Made by a program: the position numbers and the translations under genes. The notes below the pieces were generated by a model. The model saw only the letters and a program-made list of their open reading frames with translations, did not search any database and had not been told where the DNA came from. Positions 59,316-64,000 of a DNA stretch of 64,000 nt are shown here, piece after piece (the stretch's first letter is position 1; each line of letters begins with the position of its first letter). Source of the DNA: Hafnia alvei (GTDB taxonomy: Bacteria > Pseudomonadota > Gammaproteobacteria > Enterobacterales > Enterobacteriaceae); contig NZ_FMIQ01000081.1 of NCBI RefSeq assembly GCF_900095695.1, positions 1-64,000 of the forward strand. Direction: 5' to 3'.

Positions 59316-60275
59316 CTACTCATCATCATGTTCATCGTCGTCATCTAATTCTACCGGCGACTGGAAGCCATCAGGCTTAATGGCTAGCAGGTCACATTTC
59401 AGATGATCGATCACATGTTCTGCTGTATTACCGATGAATGCCGCGGAGATACCGGTTCGCCCCAGCGTACCAAGCACCACAACACCGGCGTTCAGATGTT
59501 CGGCAACGTCAGGAATCACTTCTTCAGGCAAGCCTTTTTCGACATGCGTACATTCTTCTTTCATGCCAAATTTCTGCCTTAACGCCTTCATCGCCAGCAG
59601 ATGCTGCCCACGAATCGCATCGTTATAAATACTTGGATCAAAGTCAGGCAGTTCGATGGCGATATTAATTGGCGTAACCGGATAGGCTCCAACCAGGTGC
59701 AGAGAGGTATGGTCCACATGTTCCGCCAGTTCGATCGACTCCTTCACTAATTTGATGTTTAGCGGGTCGTGGTAGGGCTCTTCACTCGATAGATTCACCG
59801 CCACCAGCGCCGTACCGTGCTGTGGCCATGGCTGATCTTTGACCATCCATACAGGGCAAGGGCATTTACGCAATAAATGCCAATCGGTCGGGGTGAAAAT
59901 AACGGATTCCAAGCGATCGTGCTGATGCGCCATCTTGAGCAGCAAATCGTATTTACCGCTGATGACTTCTTGAATAATCGCTTCAAAAGGACGGTTATGC
60001 CAAACCACCTTGATATCAATCGGCACGCCGGCTTCTAAATAGTAGCGGCACTGCTCTTTGATCCACGCCGAACGCTGACTGATTACGCCCTGACGCATAG
60101 AGGTGCGCTCATTTGGCGACAACAGCGTTGTCATTTCGTAGGAGAAATCATAGATAGACAGGAACGCGGTAATGCGTCCACCGTTTCGTTGGACCAGATA
60201 AACAGCACGACGTAACGCCGGTTGATCATCCTGATTGGGGTCAATAGCCACCAGAAGATTCTGATACTTCGCCAT
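59316..60275 (-). CDS. uspE: Universal stress protein E
   Basis: A 319-residue cytoplasmic protein (E. coli 316) made of two tandem UspA domains: [16 protein letters not shown] begins the first, and a second ([11 protein letters not shown]) starts near residue 160. The glycine-rich end [26 protein letters not shown] is UspA-like. The C terminus is strongly acidic. Known roles in stress and motility in E. coli. AGGAGG precedes the ATG. It lies next to fnr as in E. coli. Confidence 0.95.
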   Translation of the reverse strand: MAKYQNLLVAIDPNQDDQPALRRAVYLVQRNGGRITAFLSIYDFSYEMTTLLSPNERTSMRQGVISQRSAWIKEQCRYYLEAGVPIDIKVVWHNRPFEAIIQEVISGKYDLLLKMAHQHDRLESVIFTPTDWHLLRKCPCPVWMVKDQPWPQHGTALVAVNLSSEEPYHDPLNIKLVKESIELAEHVDHTSLHLVGAYPVTPINIAIELPDFDPSIYNDAIRGQHLLAMKALRQKFGMKEECTHVEKGLPEEVIPDVAEHLNAGVVVLGTLGRTGISAAFIGNTAEHVIDHLKCDLLAIKPDGFQSPVELDDDDEHDDE

Positions 60276-60467
60276 ACCGCCTCCTCGCTAACCCAAAAAA
60301 TGTGCGCAGGGCACTGTTTTATCGTCCAAGGGACAAAACCATACAATAGGCCTTACTTGTTAAGAGTAAACCATGATGGACAAACAAAGTAGGGGAAGGA
60401 AGAGAACCGGATCAACTAATCAGAAAAAATGCTTTTAGAATAATGATCCGGCTTGACGTTCTGAGGA

Positions 60468-61223
60468 TTACTCGTTGGTCGAGCGAGGGTTACCCGCCAA
60501 CAGCGAAAGGGCGTCTACGTCTTGAATGGTGATGTATTTGCCTTTAACGCTTAAAATTTCACTTTTCTGGAAACGACCCAGCAGACGGCTGATGGTTTCA
60601 ACGGTCAGACCCAGATAGTTACCAATGTCGCCACGCGTCATGGTCAAACGGAACTCACGTGGAGAAAAACCACGCTGGGCAAAGCGGCGAGAGAGGTTAT
60701 AGATGAAAGCAGCCAAACGTTCTTCGGCATTTTTCTTCGACAGCAACAGGATCATGTCCTGATCGCCTTTAATTTCGCCGCTCATTAAACGCATCATCTG
60801 CTGACGCAGGCTTGGCATTTTACCGGAGAGATCGTCCAGCGTTTCGAATGGGATCTCACACACCATAGAGGTTTCAAGTGCCTGAGCAAAACTAGGGTGT
60901 TGTTGGGTACCGATAGCATCAAAACCAACCAGATCGCCCGCAAGATGGAATGCAGTAATCTGTTCATCACCTTGTTCGGTAATGGTGTAGCTCTTGATGG
61001 TTCCGGAGCGAATAGCATACAGCGATTTCAGCTCGTCACCGGCTTTAAACAACGCCTGGCCTTTCTGAATCGGCTTTTTACGCTCAATGATGTTGTCGAG
61101 CTGATCCAGCTCGTGCTCATTAAGCGTAAAAGGAATGCACAGCTGACTAATGCTGCAATCCTGACAATGGATCGCACAACCGCCAGACTGGATACGACGA
61201 ATGACGCGCTTTTCCGGAATCAT
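60468..61223 (-). CDS. fnr: Oxygen-sensing regulator FNR
   Basis: Crp-family global regulator with an O2-labile 4Fe-4S cluster. 251 residues (E. coli 250). Cluster cysteines 20, 23, 29 (in [16 protein letters not shown]) and the distal Cys of SMVCEIPF (about 122) are all present. The cNMP-like core [19 protein letters not shown] and the C-terminal helix-turn-helix [16 protein letters not shown] with the FNR-type Glu/Ser/Arg contacts are intact. Start at ATG 61223 (MIPEKR) as in E. coli; an in-frame ATG at 61265 lies across the FNR site. A putative FNR box at 61243-61256 suggests negative autoregulation. Confidence 0.97.
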   Translation of the reverse strand: MIPEKRVIRRIQSGGCAIHCQDCSISQLCIPFTLNEHELDQLDNIIERKKPIQKGQALFKAGDELKSLYAIRSGTIKSYTITEQGDEQITAFHLAGDLVGFDAIGTQQHPSFAQALETSMVCEIPFETLDDLSGKMPSLRQQMMRLMSGEIKGDQDMILLLSKKNAEERLAAFIYNLSRRFAQRGFSPREFRLTMTRGDIGNYLGLTVETISRLLGRFQKSEILSVKGKYITIQDVDALSLLAGNPRSTNE

Positions 61224-61796
61224 AGGTAATGCCCAAGCAATATTGATATTGGTCAATTTTAACATCTTTTAGGGTAGAGAATAAACCCTGTTGTTGATCC
61301 AAACGATAATTCGACGATTAAGTTGGCCTAAATTTTAGAAATGTGACCGGAATTAAGTTCTTTTTATGTGACGGTGTCACTCAATAAGAATAGTTTTGTT
61401 GTCATTGTGTGAGTTTATTGTTCTTGATGTTAAATTTTAGCAAAGGAAATAACTGTTTAGTTTTCTGCATGAAGCCAAGGTTTCACCGATGAAAGTCAAT
61501 GGTGGTGCGGTTTTGCGCTTAACATGAAAAACCGAAAGGTTAATAATTTGTCTCCATGCGTGGAATGTCGGCAGCCAAGCCTAAATGAAGTTTAAATAAT
61601 TTCACTTAATGAGCATTTTTTTCGTTTTTTGCGAAGTCGCGACAAAAACGAACAAAAGAGAAACGGGAAACATGACTGTTTGGTTCACGTTTAGCTTACT
61701 TAGCTCAATCAGCTATATCAGGCCATTTTTGATTATTTGGCCCGTTCAGCAAAACGCTTTAAAACTGGCAGATGTTTTCTCGTTTAAAGACCAATC
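61224..61796. other. fnr-cbl divergent region
   Basis: About 570 bases without a supported gene. It holds the fnr leader with its FNR-like box and a small GTGAC/GTCAC inverted repeat (61368-61380). The frame near 61609 has no ribosome site or homology and is not called. Confidence 0.55.
61243..61256. promoter_or_regulatory. FNR-like site at the fnr start
   Basis: TTGATATTGGTCAA differs from TTGATNNNNATCAA at one defined base and sits 20 to 33 bases before the fnr ATG. E. coli fnr has a comparable site that mediates autorepression. Confidence 0.7.
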
Positions 61797-62375
61797 ATGA
61801 ACTTCCAACAACTGAAGATCATCCGCGAGTCGGCGCGTTGCAACTTTAATCTCACCGAAGTTGCTAGCATGCTCTATACCTCCCAATCGGGAGTAAGTCG
61901 CCATATTCGTGAGTTAGAAGATGAACTGGGGCTGGAGATTTTCGTGCGCCACGGCAAGCGTATTCTAGGGCTTACAGAACCAGGGAAGGCGCTACTGACG
62001 GTGGTTGAACGAACGTTGGATGAAGCCAGCAATATTCGGCGCATTGCAGAGGATTTCACCCAGCAATCGTCTGGCGTTCTCGTCATCGCCACCACGCACA
62101 CCCAAGCGCGTTACAGTCTACCGCCGGTATTAAAAAGTTTTCGCCAGCGGTTCCCGCAGGTACGCTTAGTGCTCAATCAAGGCTCGCCGCAGGAAATTCG
62201 CACCATGCTACATAACGGCGATGCGGATATTGGCATTGCCAGCGAGTGTTTAACGCAGTCGCCTGCCATTGCCGCTTTTCCATGGTTTAACTGGCAACAC
62301 GCACTGTTAGTTCCGCGAACGCATCCGTTGGTTGACTTGCCGATTACGCTGGAAAATGTAAGCCAATTTCCCTTA
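61797..62375 (+). pseudogene. cbl: Cbl-type LysR regulator, C-terminally truncated
   Basis: The first about 193 codons match Cbl, the CysB-like activator of sulfonate and sulfur genes: MNFQQLKIIRESARCNFNLT, HTH at TEVASMLYTSQSGVSRHIRE, TTHTQARYSLPPVLKSFRQR and [10 protein letters not shown]. coli Cbl has 316 residues. After FPL the homology stops and the frame runs 53 more codons through DNA that is antisense metN, ending at 62534. The effector-binding domain is therefore cut in half and the regulator should not respond normally. The ATG at 61797 has only a weak AAAGA upstream. Divergent from fnr. This is one side of a deletion junction with metN. Confidence 0.8.
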
Positions 62376-63478
62376 AATGCCGTAGCCCCAAATTGCGGGA
62401 TAGCAGTCAGCAAAACGCTGCCGACGGTACGCTGTTGGATAACATCCAGAGAGCTGCTGATAATCTGCACATCATGGCCTAAGGCCTTCACCAACGCGCT
62501 TAGGTTTGGGCGACTGGCTTCAAATCCGCTGTAGCTGAGCCGCAATAACAGCGCGTCACGTGCGGATTTAGGGTGCGGATGCAATTGAGCTTGGAGATCC
62601 TCCGGCAGATTCTGTCTCCTCGGCGTAAGCAAAGTTTGCGTGACTTCATGCTGCGGCTCACCAAAAACCTGCCAAACATCGCCAGACTCAATCATTTCAC
62701 CGTGTTCGAGTACAACCACGCGGTCGCAGATTTCACGGATCACTTCCATCTCGTGGGTAATCAGTACAATCGTGAGTTTTAACGTTTGGTTGATGCTTTT
62801 AAGCAAGGCCAGAATGGAATGGGTCGTTTCAGGATCGAGCGCCGAAGTGGCTTCATCGCACAGCAAAATTTCGGGGTCATGCACTAAGGCTCGGGCGATA
62901 CCCACGCGCTGCTTTTGGCCTCCAGAAAGCTGTGCGGGGTAAGCATTATGCCGCGCTTCCAAACCGACCAACTTCAGCAGGCTATCGACCTTTAATTTTC
63001 TTGCCGCTGCGCTCACGCCAGCTACCTTAAGCGGCAGCTCGATATTTTCACGTACGGTCTTGGCCGAAAGTAAATTGAAGTGCTGGAAAATCATGCCGGT
63101 ACGCCGTCGAAAGGCAACCAGCTGATCTTCATTTAATGCGCCAATATTGACACCGTTCACCGCTACGGTTCCCGATGACGGATTTTCTAAGCGATTCAGC
63201 GTGCGAATCAGGGACGATTTTCCTGCTCCGCTGCGGCCGATAATGCCGAATATTTCACCGCGCTGGATAGTCAGGTTAATGCCTTTAAGCGCATTCACGC
63301 CGTTGGCATAGGTTTTATTCAGATCCGCTAAAACAATATGATTGTAGGGAACCTCTGGCGTGTTTTCGGTTTCTTGAATCTCTAGCACCGCAGGTTCACG
63401 CAGGCTTTCTGCCAGCATCGCGGTGTTGAACATCGAGAGTTGAAGCGCCGATAGGCGAAGCATAGAAAGATTCATCAT
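62376..63478 (-). pseudogene. metN: MetN-type methionine ABC ATPase, 3' truncated
   Basis: ABC ATPase of a MetNIQ-type D/L-methionine importer. An unusual 49-residue leader ([19 protein letters not shown]...) precedes [20 protein letters not shown]; Walker [10 protein letters not shown] (about 80), Q-loop [15 protein letters not shown] signature, [14 protein letters not shown] and switch HE are intact. The C-terminal NIL domain starts ([20 protein letters not shown]) but homology breaks at PQFGA, and the frame then reads antisense cbl to 62177, giving a 433-codon hybrid. About 25 normal residues are missing, and no metI permease follows. GGAG precedes the ATG; metQ ends two bases upstream. 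Deletion partner of cbl. The ATPase core could still be made but not assemble a known importer. Confidence 0.8.
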
Positions 63479-63480
63479 CG

Positions 63481-64000
63481 TTACGCGCTCCAGCCTGGCT
63501 GATACAGCTTGCCGTAAAATGCGTCCAGCTTGGCGCGCACAACCGGAGAATGCTGATAGATATCAACGAACTTGCGCAGCCTCGGGTCGGCCTGATGCCC
63601 ATCGCGGATCACGAATTGAATGATGTACTGTGGATGGTCAATGCCGTCAAACAGCAGGGCGCTTTCCGGAGCCACGGTATTGGCCTGACGCAAATAGCTA
63701 GGATAGCCCTGAGCTAAGTCCACGTCGTCGAATGAACGAGACAGCTGCACGGCTTCGATTTCTATAATCTGAATTTTCTTTGGATTACTGATGATGTCAT
63801 CTTGAGTCGCTTTATAATCCACGCCGGGTTTCAGCGTAATCAATCCCGCTTTCTGTAACAGCAATAACCCGCGTCCGGCGTTTATTGGATCGTTAGCGAT
63901 AGCGACTTTAGCACCCACCGGAAGATCGGAAATCTTGCTGTATTTTTTTGAATACAGGCCAACGTTATTAATAATTGCGGGCGCGTACGGCACGAGATGC
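63481..64000 (-). CDS. metQ: MetQ/NlpA-family substrate-binding protein (5' end beyond window)
   Basis: Partial gene: the frame is open from the right edge to a stop at 63481, so at least 172 residues of the C-terminal part are present and the signal peptide and N-terminal lobe are missing. Motifs: [40 protein letters not shown] and [11 protein letters not shown], typical of MetQ lipoproteins that bind methionine. The order metQ-metN differs from metN-metI-metQ of E. coli, and metI is not seen. The stop is two bases before the metN ATG, so the two are co-transcribed. Confidence 0.85.
   Translation of the reverse strand, partial: HLVPYAPAIINNVGLYSKKYSKISDLPVGAKVAIANDPINAGRGLLLLQKAGLITLKPGVDYKATQDDIISNPKKIQIIEIEAVQLSRSFDDVDLAQGYPSYLRQANTVAPESALLFDGIDHPQYIIQFVIRDGHQADPRLRKFVDIYQHSPVVRAKLDAFYGKLYQPGWSA

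Noticed and set aside
59438-59668. Plus-strand frame in uspE
   Set aside because: Antisense shadow of uspE.
61609-61800. A 63-codon frame ending over the cbl start
   Set aside because: No ribosome site; the cbl ATG at 61797 has the family N terminus.

Overview
The window is a chromosomal stretch from an enteric gammaproteobacterium. Almost every long gene has a close Escherichia coli counterpart that I recognise (ppsR, ppsA, ydiK, ydiJ, menI, zntB, ttcA, aegA, nifJ/ydbK, hslJ, ldhA, ydbH-ynbE-ydbL, azoR, hrpA, ydgD, rstAB, folM, ydgI, ydgH, pntAB, uspE, fnr), but gene order and some contents differ from E. coli. A Hafnia-like member of the Enterobacterales is my best guess; this is inferred from gene content, not proven.

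Layout. 1-2061: 3'-truncated vgrG (type VI secretion spike) with a Cys-rich, Gly/Ser-repeat tail running off the left edge. 2284-6474: ppsR, a DUF3024 gene and ppsA, with a Cra-like operator upstream of ppsA. 6475-6991: the small RNA gene rprA with an RcsB-type box, plus strong inverted repeats. 6992-14725: ydiK, ydiJ-menI, zntB, the anaerobic small RNA gene fnrS with an FNR site, and ttcA. 14837-19876: an accessory strip next to ttcA with an integrase remnant, a lipoprotein, small secreted peptides, a GNAT enzyme, a yheO-phzF-ridA type operon and a DUF2000 gene. 20145-27656: an OmpC/OmpN-type porin, aegA and nifJ. 27975-29703: mgtC family gene, a DUF333 lipoprotein and hslJ. 29822-34501: a four-gene dmsABC-like operon ending in a polyferredoxin/zinc-ribbon gene. 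34804-45128: GNAT, small gene, ldhA, ydbH-ynbE-ydbL, azoR, hrpA. 45106-51707: ydgD, tiny ydgU, a methyltransferase, an M32 carboxypeptidase, rstB-rstA, folM. 51708-59237: AT-rich insertion with an orphan gene, ydgI, ydgH, pntA-pntB. 59316-64000: uspE, fnr, then a cbl-type regulator gene and metN that are both truncated and joined tail to tail, and metQ at the right edge.

A recurring theme is anaerobic and redox physiology: fnr with a putative autoregulatory site, the FNR-activated RNA FnrS, a DMSO-reductase-type operon with an FNR-like promoter, NifJ and AegA iron-sulfur oxidoreductases, fermentative LdhA and transhydrogenase PntAB. The strongest anomalies are the cbl/metN deletion junction, the dms-like operon carrying an extra polyferredoxin and no visible chaperone gene, the integrase relic beside ttcA (ttcA is the known Rac prophage integration site), and the orphan gene inserted between folM and ydgI. 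I did not find a CRISPR array, rRNA, tRNA, intact insertion sequence or a clearly new multi-gene defence system.
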